64,000 bases of DNA from Roseibacillus persicicus (GCF_014651675.1 NZ_BMXI01000023.1:1-64000), one strand, 5' to 3'. Shown: positions 42,752 to 52,355, counted from the first letter of the stretch. Translations and numbers: made by a program. Notes: a model not told the origin generated them from the sequence alone.

Positions 42752-43458
42752 ACGGGAGGAGAAAAGCCGGTGTAAACAGACGCAATGCCTCCGCTGAGGG
42801 GCTGCGCGGTCACCTGCTCCAACCCGCTTTTTTCAAACAGTTCAACCATGGCCTCTCCACTGGGAAACTTTTCAATCGTGCCTGCCAGATACTCGAAGGC
42901 CTGGGCTTGTCCCGTGAGCGCGCCCGCTATCTTCGGCAAAACTTTGTCGAGATAGAATCCATACGGTTTTCCCAGGACACCCTTGGGAAGCGAGAAATCC
43001 AAAACAAGCACGTGCCCGCCCTGGCACACCCGGGCCATCTCACGCAATCCGCCTTCCCAGTCCGCCATGTTCCGGAGTCCAAAAGCTACGGTAACGGCGT
43101 CGAACGAGCCATCCTCATACGGAAGGTTGAGGGCATCAGCGACCTTGGTTTCCTTGATTCCCCGCCGACTGGCATGAGCCAACATCTCCGCGCAAAAGTC
43201 GGTCGCCACCAACTCCGCCTCGGGGCAGACTTTCTGCATTTCCAAGGCCAGGTCACCCGTCCCGGTCGCAACATCAAGAATCCGTTTCGGCTCCCAGGCC
43301 TTAACCATTCGGGCGACCTTTCTCCGCCAAAGAATATCAGTTCCCGCGCTGAGCACGTGATTGGTCACCACGTAGCGGTCGGCGATTTTAGCAAAGGCCT
43401 CCCGAACGAATCCGGCATCCTGGCCTCCACTTTGAGCGCGCTCTCTTCCTTCTCCCAT
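42748..43458 (-). CDS. ubiE: Demethylmenaquinone methyltransferase (UbiE/MenG family)
   Basis: 236 residues. SAM-binding motif I ILDVATGTGDLALEM, 'ATDFCAEMLAHASRR', motif 'ALNLPYEDGSFDAVTVAFGL' and the family signature 'RNMADWEGGLREMARV', then the C-terminal 'EYLAGTIEKFPSGEAMVELF'. It methylates demethylmenaquinone in menaquinone synthesis (also the ubiquinone step in proteobacteria; menaquinone is the expected quinone here). It starts two bases after the stop of the upstream GNAT gene, so they are one operon. Confidence 0.95.
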   Translation of the reverse strand: MGEGRERAQSGGQDAGFVREAFAKIADRYVVTNHVLSAGTDILWRRKVARMVKAWEPKRILDVATGTGDLALEMQKVCPEAELVATDFCAEMLAHASRRGIKETKVADALNLPYEDGSFDAVTVAFGLRNMADWEGGLREMARVCQGGHVLVLDFSLPKGVLGKPYGFYLDKVLPKIAGALTGQAQAFEYLAGTIEKFPSGEAMVELFEKSGLEQVTAQPLSGGIASVYTGFSPPV

Positions 43459-43460
43459 AA

Positions 43461-43949
43461 CTAAGCTTCGGTCGGGGGTTCGGGGAGAATGTCCTGATAG
43501 ATTCCCGGATCACTTCCAGGCACCTCGATTGCGCCACAGGCCTTTTCGTAGAACTCGCGCGGTCCCACTCCACCGATGAATCCGTAGGCATAACCCGTGT
43601 CCCGCAGACCTTCGAGGGCCTTGTAGAGCAAGGCCTTGCCCACCCCTTTGCCGCGGGCGGCCTCCCCCACTCCGGTGGGACCGAAGTAGGCCTTGCAGGT
43701 CGTGTCGTAACAAGCAAAGCCGAGAATCTCCTTATCCTTCGTCGCTATGAAGCAAGTGACTGGCTGCCGGGTCATCGCGACCTCGACCTCGCTCACCCAC
43801 TTGGGAGAAAAATGCTCGCCCACCCACTGGGCCACCAAGTGCTTTTCATAAACCCCGGGACGCCGCAGAATAATCCCCTCACTGGCAACCTTCTGGTAGG
43901 CGACTTCGGTTTCCGGCAAATCATAGAGCCGGACGAGCATGTCAATCAT
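43461..43949 (-). CDS. GNAT-family N-acetyltransferase
   Basis: 162 residues. Acetyl-CoA-binding motif A reads 'VGEAARGKGVGKALLYKALE' (Q/RxxGxG/A form R-G-K-G-V-G), preceded by 'ILGFACYDTTCKAYFGPTGV' and followed by 'GYAYGFIGGVGPREFYEKAC'. The acceptor is unknown. ATG 43940 (MLVRLYDLPETE) is an equally likely start. It is the first gene of the operon with the menaquinone methyltransferase, spaced by two bases. Confidence 0.88.
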   Translation of the reverse strand: MIDMLVRLYDLPETEVAYQKVASEGIILRRPGVYEKHLVAQWVGEHFSPKWVSEVEVAMTRQPVTCFIATKDKEILGFACYDTTCKAYFGPTGVGEAARGKGVGKALLYKALEGLRDTGYAYGFIGGVGPREFYEKACGAIEVPGSDPGIYQDILPEPPTEA

Positions 43950-44062
43950 GGCGGGAGATTAGTCCACCTTTGCCTGGCCGCAACGCCAATTCCCGCCAGC
44001 CGAATGATGCTGGGCCAGGTTTTCCCGTTTGCGCTTCACGCGAGAGCCTTTAGGATCCCCTC

Positions 44063-44380
44063 GTGATTCCCGAAGACGAAAGTCGCCCTCTTCCACCCGA
44101 CGCCAGACTGGATGCCACCCTCCGTGTCGTCGTGGGAGCGGTCATTCTGATTGGAGGAGGCTTCCTTTTACTGGAATTCGTGCACTGGCTGGCCAACGGG
44201 GGTTTGAGGCCCTTTCTGATAGGGGCGGCCTTTACTGCAATCTTCTTTTTCCTCCTCGTTCTCTGGTCCCGGCTACTCTCGCAGGGCGGCCGGGCTCTTC
44301 AGAAACGCCCCTCCCTTTATGCGGTGTTGGGGGCGCTGACCGCAGTGGGGATCTTGATTCAGCACTTCATGGCGCGATAA
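44063..44380 (+). CDS. Small membrane protein, hypothetical
   Basis: 105 residues from GTG 44063. A charged N-terminus (MIPEDESRPLPPDARLDATL) is followed by about three hydrophobic helices (VVVGAVILIGGGFLLLEFV, FLIGAAFTAIFFFLLVLW, LYAVLGALTAVGILI). Not recognised. It sits alone between divergent GNAT and FadL genes; the composition and helix spacing suggest it is real. Confidence 0.6.
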   Translation: MIPEDESRPLPPDARLDATLRVVVGAVILIGGGFLLLEFVHWLANGGLRPFLIGAAFTAIFFFLLVLWSRLLSQGGRALQKRPSLYAVLGALTAVGILIQHFMAR

Positions 44381-44419
44381 TTAGTTAGCTTTTACTGACA
44401 ATCTCTATATTCTGACGTC

Positions 44420-44449
44420 TTGACCAGCTGAGAGCCTTTCAGGCATACT
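44420..44449 (+). promoter_or_regulatory. Possible promoter of the FadL gene
   Basis: TTGACC (44420-44425) and CATACT (44444-44449) with an 18-bp spacer, 40 bp before the ATG at 44490. It matches sigma-70 consensus at 5 and 4 of 6 positions. No other feature is seen in the 109-bp gap. Confidence 0.35.
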
Positions 44450-44489
44450 CTTGGATCAACAGAATTGTCATTCTGCTCACATCTCACCC

Positions 44490-45755
44490 ATGAAAATCTA
44501 TCACAATCGATTAGCCCAATCCGCGATCCTTGGATCTCTTTTCGCAGCCCCCAACCTTTTAGGAGCCGGATTTCAACTGGCAGAACGCTCTGCCTCCGGA
44601 CTGGGGCGGGCCTTTTCGGGCGAAGCCTCCATTGCCGACGACGCTTCGGTGGTCTCCTCCAACCCAGCGGCGATGCTCATGTTGGGCGGCGACTGGAACT
44701 TTTCGGTTGGCGGCGGCTATATCAATCCCGGCGCCGACGCCACCCTCTACCCGGCGGTTACGGGAGGGAATGCCGGTCCCGTGCTCAAGGACGATGACAT
44801 CGCCGAATCGGCCTTTGTCCCCTACCTCTACCTCACCAAACGAATGAGCGAGGACATTGCGGTAGGCCTGGGAGTTTACTCTAACTTCGGACTCCGCACG
44901 AACTATAGCGATTCCGTGGCCGACCTGGTCGGAACCAATTACTCGGATATCACCACCATAAATTTCAGCCCGAGCATTGCCTACCGCATCAATGAGATGA
45001 TCAGCATCGGAGCAGGCTTGGACGTCGTCTATGCCGAAGGAGAACTAACCGCCAACGCGGTGGCTGGCACTCCCGCCCCCTCTTTCAAGCTGAAGGGTGA
45101 TGACGTGGCCTTTGGCTACAATCTCGGTATTTTGCTCAACCTTTCGGAGAGCACCCGGGTGGGAATCAATTATCGCTCGAGGGTGGAACTCGCGCTGGAC
45201 GGTTCCGCTTCGGGCTCCCCCTTTGGCGGAGCCAGCGTCCCCGGCGAGCTTGATGTTGATTTGCCAGCCAGCGCCGAAGTCAGCATTTTCCATCAGTTGA
45301 ATGACAAGTGGGCGGTTCACGGCGATATCCTTTGGGCCCAATGGAGCTCCTTCGACACCTTGGAACCCATGGTCAGCACCGGAAATCCTGCTTTGGACGC
45401 GGGGGTTAACGCCGGTTTGCGCACCGTTGAGAACTGGGACGACACCTTCCGCTACTCGCTCGGTGCCACCTACCAAGCCAACTCACAGCTCACTCTTCGG
45501 GGAGGGGTTGCCTACGACTTCAGCCCGGTGGATGACGAATACCGCACACTTCGGATTCCCGATGGAAACCGGCTCTGGCTCAGCATCGGGGGCAGCTATG
45601 CTCTCAACGAGAATCTTAAAGTCGACGCCGGCTACTCACTCATCTTTGTTGATAAAGTCAAATTGGGTGAGAACGACAATGGCTTGATTGGCACGAACAG
45701 TCGTGGCGAAGGAAACATCCATCTCTTCGCACTCGGTCTCAGCGGCAGTTTCTAA
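44490..45755 (+). CDS. FadL/OmpP1/TodX-family outer membrane transporter
   Basis: 421 residues. Signal peptide ending near LLGAG; FadL N-terminal signature 'GFQLAERSASGLGRAFSGEA' with the following 'SNPAAMLML', then alternating amphipathic strands (for example 'YRINEMISIGAGLDVVYAEG', 'LRGGVAYDFSPVDDEYRT') and a terminal aromatic residue (SGSF), typical of a 14-stranded barrel. It takes up long-chain fatty acids or other hydrophobic compounds through the outer membrane. A fatty acid desaturase follows downstream after the terminator. ATG 44490 opens the signal peptide. Confidence 0.93.
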   Translation: MKIYHNRLAQSAILGSLFAAPNLLGAGFQLAERSASGLGRAFSGEASIADDASVVSSNPAAMLMLGGDWNFSVGGGYINPGADATLYPAVTGGNAGPVLKDDDIAESAFVPYLYLTKRMSEDIAVGLGVYSNFGLRTNYSDSVADLVGTNYSDITTINFSPSIAYRINEMISIGAGLDVVYAEGELTANAVAGTPAPSFKLKGDDVAFGYNLGILLNLSESTRVGINYRSRVELALDGSASGSPFGGASVPGELDVDLPASAEVSIFHQLNDKWAVHGDILWAQWSSFDTLEPMVSTGNPALDAGVNAGLRTVENWDDTFRYSLGATYQANSQLTLRGGVAYDFSPVDDEYRTLRIPDGNRLWLSIGGSYALNENLKVDAGYSLIFVDKVKLGENDNGLIGTNSRGEGNIHLFALGLSGSF

Positions 45756-45778
45756 CAAAATAACGCCAATTTTCTTCG

Positions 45779-45813
45779 AAAGCGGGCCCTCAGCAGTGAG
45801 GCCCGCTTTTTTT
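45779..45813 (+). terminator. Rho-independent terminator of the FadL gene
   Basis: AAAGCGGGCC(C)TCA pairs with TGAGGCCCGCTTT, one bulged C, loop GCAG, then TTTTTT. Confidence 0.95.
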
Positions 45814-45865
45814 AGTCTGACATGTAGGTGTTTTGAACTAAAGTGACCGTGTTCAGATAAAGATA

Positions 45866-46930
45866 ATGTCTACACTTTCTCGAAATCTTCTTAGACGCAG
45901 GACCTACGCTTCACTGGTCGAAGAGGGCATTAGGCCAAACTTGCGGGATGTCCTTCCGGAGTGGCTGCGCACGATCAATGTGTTTCGCTATCAAGAGGCT
46001 TGGGCCACTTGGGTCTGGCTGAGCCAGCATCTATTGGGGCTCGTGTGTGGGGTTCTCTTCTTCACCCACTTCTTTTCCTGGACAGGGGTTCTCTGGTGGT
46101 TGGGCTTTGCGCTCGTTCACGCGCACTTTTTCCATACCTTTTGGTATCACCGCTATTGCTCTCACCGCGCTTTCCGCTTTCGGCACCTCTGGGTGGCGCG
46201 GCTGATTTATTGGCTCAATCCTCTAATGATCAAGGAGGAGACCTACGTCATCCCCCACTTTGTTCACCACAAGATTTCCGACACCCCCGGCGATCCCTAC
46301 GGCCCCCGTAACGGCTATTGGGGCACGGTTTCCGCCACCGAGTCGGCGAACTTCTTCAACCGCCAGATGTCGCAAAAGGAATTCAACTTTTGCGACCGCT
46401 TCCTCGCCCACATTCCGTCGTTCTGGAACAGCGAAGACCGATTCAGAGCCACTGGTTCTTTTGAGAAACGCTGGCTCTACCCTCTGCGATTCTTGGTCTG
46501 CAACGGTTTCTGGTTTACCCTCTTTCTCGCTATCGGAAGGCCGGACTTGCTGATGGCGTTCTACTTTGCCGCTTTGACCTTTCTCCTCATCATGCGCGAT
46601 TTCAACTACCGCGGCCACGATGAGCATAGTGAGCACGAGCCCAAGCTCGATACCAAGTCTCTTGCGGTGAACCAATGGTTCTACGGAATCGTTGCCAGTG
46701 AGTGGCATGACAATCACCACCGCTTCAGCACCAGTGCCAAAGCGGGATTCGAGCGCCTCGAACTCGATGTCAGCTTTGCCATCACCCGTTTGCTCCACAA
46801 GCTCGGGATCCTCGAGTCCTATGTCGATAGCAGCCGCGGCTATGAACGAGAGATCGTCAAGGTCATCGCCGGACGCAAAGCACGCCAAAATAGCGAAGCA
46901 TTCTCGACAACCGTTCATCCGAGGGAATAG
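45866..46930 (+). CDS. Membrane fatty acid desaturase
   Basis: 354 residues. Three histidine boxes of membrane-bound di-iron desaturases: HRYCSH (95-100), HFVHHK (followed by ISDTPGDP) and EWHDNHH, with hydrophobic helices between them (VWLSQHLLGLVCGVLFFTHF, LRFLVCNGFWFTLFLAIG, LMAFYFAALTFLLIM). It introduces a double bond into acyl-CoA or acyl-lipid chains; position is unknown. It is the first gene of a three-gene run: hprK starts eight bases after its stop. Confidence 0.9.
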   Translation: MSTLSRNLLRRRTYASLVEEGIRPNLRDVLPEWLRTINVFRYQEAWATWVWLSQHLLGLVCGVLFFTHFFSWTGVLWWLGFALVHAHFFHTFWYHRYCSHRAFRFRHLWVARLIYWLNPLMIKEETYVIPHFVHHKISDTPGDPYGPRNGYWGTVSATESANFFNRQMSQKEFNFCDRFLAHIPSFWNSEDRFRATGSFEKRWLYPLRFLVCNGFWFTLFLAIGRPDLLMAFYFAALTFLLIMRDFNYRGHDEHSEHEPKLDTKSLAVNQWFYGIVASEWHDNHHRFSTSAKAGFERLELDVSFAITRLLHKLGILESYVDSSRGYEREIVKVIAGRKARQNSEAFSTTVHPRE

Positions 46931-46938
46931 CCTCAGGA

Positions 46939-47898
46939 GTGAAAACGAAAATCGTCCAGTCCATCACCGTGGGAGAATTCTATTCGCGGCATAAGGACGA
47001 ACTGGAGCTGAGCCTGGTTGGCGAGGAGTATGGATTCGATGAACCGATTCGGGAACCCGCCCCCAATCGGCCGGGTCTCGCTCTCGCGGGTTTCTTCACT
47101 TATTTTGCGAAGAAAAGAGTTCAGGTGCTCGGAAACTCGGAGCTGTCCTATCTCCGAAAACTCGACGATCGCACGCGGGCCAAACGATTCGAGGCCTTTT
47201 GCAAACAGCGCCCTCCCTGCCTCATCCTGGCTCGTAGCCATCCCTTTCCCCCCGAGCTCATCGACCTCGCGAAAGAGCACCAGATCCCTTTGTTTGGTTC
47301 ACCCATGGTGACCATGAAATTCCTGAACCTGGCTACCCGCTGTCTTGAATCGGACTTTGCCTCGACCACCACGATGCACGGCGTCATGGTCGACTATCGC
47401 GGCATCGGTATCCTCCTCATGGGCAAGTCGGGAGCAGGCAAGAGCGAGACTGCCATCGGGATGCTCGAAAAGGGCGCGGCCCTGGTGGCTGACGACATGG
47501 TGCACATCCAGAGCCTCGGCGGCGAACTGATCGCCAGCTCTCCCGAGCTTTCGCGCGGATACATCGAGATGCGGGGCATCGGCATCATCAACGTCGCCAA
47601 CCTCTACGGCCTCTCTGCCATTCGCCCCCAGAAACGACTGGACCTGATCATTACCCTCAAGAGCCAAGCCGACCTCAACGAAGTCGATCGCCTCGGCATC
47701 CGGCGCAAAACCTACCCCATCCTGGACCTCAAAATCCCCAATGTCGAAATCCCCGTCGCCCCCGGCCGCGATACCGCCCGTCTGGTCTCGGTTGCCGCTC
47801 TCGATCTGCAGCTGCGCAAGCTCGGCTACGACATGGCTGATGAGTTCAACCAAAGACTGTTGGCAAAGATGAACCCAGACCTTAAGGACAGGCCGTGA
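46939..47898 (+). CDS. hprK: HPr kinase/phosphorylase
   Basis: 319 residues, start GTG 46939 with AGGA upstream. N-terminal MurF-like domain (about 1-130) and a C-terminal kinase domain with Walker A MGKSGAGKSE (about 161-170) and the HprK signature EMRGIGIINVANLYG (from 210). The enzyme phosphorylates and dephosphorylates Ser46 of HPr and related proteins according to ATP and phosphate levels. It starts eight bases after the desaturase and overlaps ygfZ by four (GTGA). No ptsH or PTS enzyme gene is in the window. Confidence 0.95.
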   Translation: MKTKIVQSITVGEFYSRHKDELELSLVGEEYGFDEPIREPAPNRPGLALAGFFTYFAKKRVQVLGNSELSYLRKLDDRTRAKRFEAFCKQRPPCLILARSHPFPPELIDLAKEHQIPLFGSPMVTMKFLNLATRCLESDFASTTTMHGVMVDYRGIGILLMGKSGAGKSETAIGMLEKGAALVADDMVHIQSLGGELIASSPELSRGYIEMRGIGIINVANLYGLSAIRPQKRLDLIITLKSQADLNEVDRLGIRRKTYPILDLKIPNVEIPVAPGRDTARLVSVAALDLQLRKLGYDMADEFNQRLLAKMNPDLKDRP

Positions 47899-48695
47899 GC
47901 ACCTCCTTCATCCTGACCCAGCTGACCCACCTCCGCTTCCGTGGCCCCGATGCCGAGCGTTACCTGAGCGGACAAATCACCCAGCAGGTCTCAGATCTTC
48001 CACTCGATTGCTCTCGGTACACCTTCGTCTGCGACGCCAAGGGACGCATTCTCTTCGACGCTCACGTGCGGCGCGATGAGCAAGGCTTTCTTCTCAGTGT
48101 ATGCGGCGGTGACAAGGATGAAATCTTCGCCCGCATGGACCGCTACCTCATCGCCGACGACTGCGAATTGAGGGATGAGAGCGATGAGTGGGTCGTGCGG
48201 CACACCCTGCTCGATGGAAAAGAAGAAGGCGCGGTCAATCGCTTTGGCTCATGGGGCCGCGATGAGTATCTGCGAGGAGAAGAACAAAACGACATGACCG
48301 GTTGTGACCCGGACCAACTCGAAATTCTTCGAATCAGCAACGGTGTCGCCCGAATCCCAGACCTTGTCGGGGCCTTGCCGGCAGAAACGGGTCTCGAAGA
48401 CGAGGCGATCTCTTTTCACAAGGGCTGCTATCTCGGCCAGGAGGTCATCTCGCGGATGAAACGAGCCGGACGGACAAACCGGAAACTCGTTTCTTTCTTC
48501 CTGGAAAAACCAGCAGAAGAACTCCCCCTGTCCTTCTACGCCGAGCCTCAAAAGAAGGCATTGTTGGAAGTCACTTCAGCCACCACCGAGGGCCTCGATG
48601 GCAAATTTCCCGCACTAGCGTACCTCAGCTCCCGCTACGAGCCCGGCACTTCGCTGCAAAGCTCTGCGGGAAACTCGGTAATTGGTCTTTCTTAG
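47895..48695 (+). CDS. ygfZ: YgfZ/GcvT-like folate-binding protein for Fe-S assembly
   Basis: 266 residues, start GTG 47895 overlapping the hprK stop. The YgfZ signature K-G-C-Y-x-G-Q-E is present at 176-183 (HKGCYLGQEVISRMKRAG), with the essential Cys178. It has the GcvT-like fold (FRGPDAERYLSGQITQQVSD, 'YTFVCDAKGRILFDAHVRRD') and binds folate. In E. coli YgfZ supports Fe-S enzymes such as MiaB. It is the third gene of the desaturase-hprK-ygfZ operon and faces the LysM gene with a 3-bp gap. Confidence 0.93.
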   Translation: MSTSFILTQLTHLRFRGPDAERYLSGQITQQVSDLPLDCSRYTFVCDAKGRILFDAHVRRDEQGFLLSVCGGDKDEIFARMDRYLIADDCELRDESDEWVVRHTLLDGKEEGAVNRFGSWGRDEYLRGEEQNDMTGCDPDQLEILRISNGVARIPDLVGALPAETGLEDEAISFHKGCYLGQEVISRMKRAGRTNRKLVSFFLEKPAEELPLSFYAEPQKKALLEVTSATTEGLDGKFPALAYLSSRYEPGTSLQSSAGNSVIGLS

Positions 48696-48698
48696 CTC

Positions 48699-49520
48699 TT
48701 ACTTAAAGTCCTCTTCACCCCAGACCATCGCATTGCGCATGGCGTAAGCCAGACAGGTGTGAACCCGTGTGATACGGGAATTGCTGCGCCCCAAGTCGCC
48801 GTTTTTCATTGCCGAGAACTGGTCGACCACATTCTTACACTGCGCCAGAAGACCGCTGGCGTACTCCTGAACGCCGGGGCGCTTAACGAGGAAGCCTGCG
48901 TGAATCTTTTTAGCGGTTGCGTGCATTTCGCTCAGAGTGTCCTTGAGCTCGTCGCTCGGGCTCCCTTCACAGGCGCGGAGCTTGGGCTCGATGGCCATAT
49001 AGTCGTCCCGCAACTGCAGCATGGCGGTCATCTCCTCGGGATAACGTGCCAGGACCTTGGCCCCCTTGACCTTTACGATCGTTGCGATGCTAGGCGTTTT
49101 GATCACCTGTCCGACGTAGATCTTGGTCGCATTCACCCCGTTCCAGTGCTCAATGACCGGGAAATATTGTGAACTGCCATAGCGGTCGGCGGCAATCGCT
49201 CCCAAGGTTCCTCCGGACTCGATCGTATAAGAGTCCCGACCGGCCGATTCCCCCGCCAGGCGAAGGCTTTCCGGGTCGATCAAGGGGTCTTTTTTAGCCG
49301 CTTCTATCGCAGCCTGCTTTCGCTCTTCTTCCAACCTCTTGGCTTCTTCCTCCAATCGGATTTGCTCCAGGCGAGCTTCCTCCTTTAACCTCTCCTCTTC
49401 CGCGGAGGCCCGCAAGTCGTCTAGATTGGGTTTGACGAGGTCGTGGATTCCGTCGGCTGAAAGCGGGTACATTTGTGCAACCGTGAGGGCAGCAAAAAGC
49501 AGGGGGATATGAGTTTTCAT
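48699..49520 (-). CDS. Exported LysM-domain protein with coiled coil
   Basis: 273 residues from ATG 49520. Signal peptide (MKTHIPLLFAALTVAQMYPL), a charged coiled coil (about 36-77, repeated EE/RLEEE), a LysM-like domain (about 98-143: SYTIESGGTLGAIAADRYGS, 'VYVGQVIKTP'), and a C-terminal helical region with two or three Cys (ACEGS, AQCKN, HTCLA). LysM binds peptidoglycan glycan chains. The protein probably tethers to the cell wall. The 141-bp region between it and the divergent DUF1080 gene (49521-49661) holds the promoters. Confidence 0.8.
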   Translation of the reverse strand: MKTHIPLLFAALTVAQMYPLSADGIHDLVKPNLDDLRASAEEERLKEEARLEQIRLEEEAKRLEEERKQAAIEAAKKDPLIDPESLRLAGESAGRDSYTIESGGTLGAIAADRYGSSQYFPVIEHWNGVNATKIYVGQVIKTPSIATIVKVKGAKVLARYPEEMTAMLQLRDDYMAIEPKLRACEGSPSDELKDTLSEMHATAKKIHAGFLVKRPGVQEYASGLLAQCKNVVDQFSAMKNGDLGRSNSRITRVHTCLAYAMRNAMVWGEEDFK

Positions 49521-49661
49521 GGTCAGGAAAGTCTCTTTGAACACTGCCCTAAGGCGGACACAAGTTCAATTTCATTCAGTTTTTCTGACAATACTCATCA
49601 AGTCCTGAACGATACGCATTTTTAACTCGTATCTTGAAACCCATTTTCAAGACTAGCGCCA

Positions 49662-52355
49662 ATGAAACTCATTCTAACGACATTTATAATATCAGCGGCC
49701 TCCTTGGCGGCTCAAGAGACCACTATTTTTCCAGACCAAGTCGGTGATTGGAAAATGGCGGGGCCCGGAGAATTCGTCGTTGACGACGGAACCGCCACCG
49801 CCAAGGGTGGAATGGGTCTCTGGTGGTATTCCAAGGAAAAGTTTGAAAACGCGACCCTCAGCCTCGAGTTCAAAATGGATGATCCTTCCTATAATTCGGG
49901 AGTGTTCGTCCGCTTTCCCGAGCCCGGTAATGACCCTTGGGTAGCGGTCAAGGAGGGCTACGAGGTCCAAATCTCAGGCCGGGGAGTGGACGATGTTTCT
50001 ACCGGAGCAATCTACAAACTGCAGGCAGCAGTCGCCAATCCCCTCAAGCCAGACGGCGAGTGGAACAAGATGGAGATCCACACCTTGCGAAACGAGATCG
50101 CAGTGGTCCTCAACAACCAGTTGGTCAACGTCTTCAAAACGGAAAAGGGCCGTGGCGACAAGGAAGGGTATTTCGGAATCCAGAATCATGACGACGGCTC
50201 GCCGGTGCAGTTTCGCAACATCACCGTCACCCCCCAACATCCCAAGGCCCGCCTTCGCAACTTGACGCCCCGGAGTGCGGAGACCGTCTATGAGCTGAAG
50301 CGCAACCCTGAGACCAAGAAGAAAAAAGAATGGTTCGATGACGCCGACTTTGGTCCGGCCTTCATTCAGACTTGGGGAGACTTCTACAATGATGAGTATC
50401 GCCCCGACGCGGCCCTCAAGGGGATGCTTCTACGCCCGGATCCCAAAGCTCACAATCTAGTCGCACTTTATAACCTCGAGACCATGCAGGTCGTGACCGC
50501 CACCGACCGGGGGGTCTCTCTCGACAACACCCCCTTCGGCGGGAATCACGGGACGCAGAACAAGGTGATGAACTTGGGCAACCCCATGTTCAATAGTGAG
50601 ACCGGCCCCGCTTGGGCTGATGCGGATGGCTCGTTCGAGGACTCGCGCGAGACTCCAGGCCACGGCAACTTCGACCACTTGGAATTCAAAGGTTACTTCC
50701 GCCACGGACATCGCATTGTCCTCGACTACACAGTCAACGGTCAGGACCTCCTGGAATCGGTGAAGATTGGAGACGACAACGATTTCGTTCGTGTTCTCGA
50801 CAAGTCTGCGGTTGAAAAGCCAGAGCTCCTAAAGGCCGCTCCCTCCCCGGTGAAAATCGTTGAGGGTGAGCTGAAGGCTCTCACGGAAGGCGGCCCTGCC
50901 ATCTATCCCGAAACCTTCGAGGTCACCCCAAAAATCGCGACTGGCGATGACCCTTTCCTCGTCGATCAGATTCCTCTTCCCCCCGTCTTGAAGGACTCAC
51001 CCTACAAGAACAAGGTTCGCCTCACTGACTTCGACTTCTTCTCGGATGGAGATCGGGCTGCCCTCTGCACCTGGGACGGCGACGTCTGGCTTCTTTCGGG
51101 CCTGAAGGAATTCAAGACTCTCACCTGGAAGCGTTTTGCGGCCGGACTCTTCGAGCCCCTGGGCCTGAAGATCGTGGACGACGTTATTCACCTCAATGCC
51201 CGCGACGGCATCTGGCAGGTCATCGACCTGAACGGCGATGATGAAGCGGACCACTTCAAGGTCTTCAACTACGACGTGGTCATCACCGACAACTTCCACG
51301 AATTCTCCTTTGGCTTGGAGACCGATAGCGAAGGCAACTTCTACTTTGCGAAAGCTTCCCCCGTGAAGCCCGGAGGTCGCAACTTTGACAAGATCCTCAA
51401 GCACAACGGAACGTTTCTCAAGCTCACCCCCGATGGCAAGGAATTGACTGTGGTCGCGACAGGTCTGCGTGCACCCGGCGGAATCGGGGTCGGCCCCAAT
51501 GGCGAGCTGACCAGTGGCGAGAATGAAGGAACCTGGCAGCCTTGCTGCAAGTTGAACTACTTCACCAAGGACGAGCGTCCTGTCTTCCTGGGCACCGAGC
51601 AAGCCCGCCACGAGGTCACCAAGGATTTCAAAGAGCCTCTCTGCTACTTCCCTATGGACGTCGACAACTCCGGCGGTCAGCAGGCGTGGATCCCAGATTT
51701 CGCCAAAGTTGGCCTTCAGGCAGGCGAGATGCTTCACCTCTCCTACGGTCAATCCTCAGTGTACCGCGTCCTTCCCCAAGAGCTGGAGAGCGGACAAATG
51801 CAGGGTGGAGTCGTCAGACTGCCCATCACTCTCTCCTCATCAGCTCAGCGCGTGAACTTCCACCCCGAAGGCTCGATGTATATCTGCGGAATGCGCGGCT
51901 GGCAGACCAACGCCGCCAGCGATGCTGGAATCCAGCGCGTCCGCTACAACGAGGGAACTCCCCTCAACCTGCCTGAGGCCATGAGCGTGAAGGGCGACAA
52001 ACTCACCCTCGTGTTCGACAGCGAATTGGACGAAGAGCTCGCCACTGACCCTGAGTCCTTTTCCATCAAGCGTTGGAAGTATATGCGCACTCCCCAGTAT
52101 GGTTCCGGGCAGTTCTCCATCGACAATCCCGATCTCGAAGCCGAAGCCAATGCTCAGAAGCAAGAGAGCAAGGGTCACAAGCAACAGGATGACGTCGAGG
52201 TAACGGCCGCTGAATTGGGTGAGGATGGCAAGACCATCATTCTCACCATCCCGACTCTCAAGCCAGCCCAGCAAATGAAGATCGATTATGACCTCGAGAC
52301 CCTGGACGGCGATGTTGTGATCGGCACCATCTACTCGACCATTCACAAGAACTAG
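49662..52355 (+). CDS. Exported DUF1080 / DUF6797-type multidomain protein
   Basis: 897 residues. Signal peptide (MKLILTTFIISAASLA), a DUF1080 concanavalin-like domain (about 22-190: KMAGPGEFVVDDGTATAKGG, LEFKMDDPSYNSGVFVRFPE, GIQNHDDGSPVQFRNITVTP) of the 3-keto-disaccharide hydrolase group, then a long region (about 215-720) like DUF6797 and sorbosone/glucose dehydrogenase-like beta-propellers (DGTFLKL-like repeats, 'TGLRAPGGIGVGPNGELTSG'), and a C-terminal beta-sandwich. It probably acts on sugars in the periplasm. No CxxCH haem motif is present, so it is not one of the cytochrome fusions of this group. Confidence 0.85.
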   Translation: MKLILTTFIISAASLAAQETTIFPDQVGDWKMAGPGEFVVDDGTATAKGGMGLWWYSKEKFENATLSLEFKMDDPSYNSGVFVRFPEPGNDPWVAVKEGYEVQISGRGVDDVSTGAIYKLQAAVANPLKPDGEWNKMEIHTLRNEIAVVLNNQLVNVFKTEKGRGDKEGYFGIQNHDDGSPVQFRNITVTPQHPKARLRNLTPRSAETVYELKRNPETKKKKEWFDDADFGPAFIQTWGDFYNDEYRPDAALKGMLLRPDPKAHNLVALYNLETMQVVTATDRGVSLDNTPFGGNHGTQNKVMNLGNPMFNSETGPAWADADGSFEDSRETPGHGNFDHLEFKGYFRHGHRIVLDYTVNGQDLLESVKIGDDNDFVRVLDKSAVEKPELLKAAPSPVKIVEGELKALTEGGPAIYPETFEVTPKIATGDDPFLVDQIPLPPVLKDSPYKNKVRLTDFDFFSDGDRAALCTWDGDVWLLSGLKEFKTLTWKRFAAGLFEPLGLKIVDDVIHLNARDGIWQVIDLNGDDEADHFKVFNYDVVITDNFHEFSFGLETDSEGNFYFAKASPVKPGGRNFDKILKHNGTFLKLTPDGKELTVVATGLRAPGGIGVGPNGELTSGENEGTWQPCCKLNYFTKDERPVFLGTEQARHEVTKDFKEPLCYFPMDVDNSGGQQAWIPDFAKVGLQAGEMLHLSYGQSSVYRVLPQELESGQMQGGVVRLPITLSSSAQRVNFHPEGSMYICGMRGWQTNAASDAGIQRVRYNEGTPLNLPEAMSVKGDKLTLVFDSELDEELATDPESFSIKRWKYMRTPQYGSGQFSIDNPDLEAEANAQKQESKGHKQQDDVEVTAAELGEDGKTIILTIPTLKPAQQMKIDYDLETLDGDVVIGTIYSTIHKN

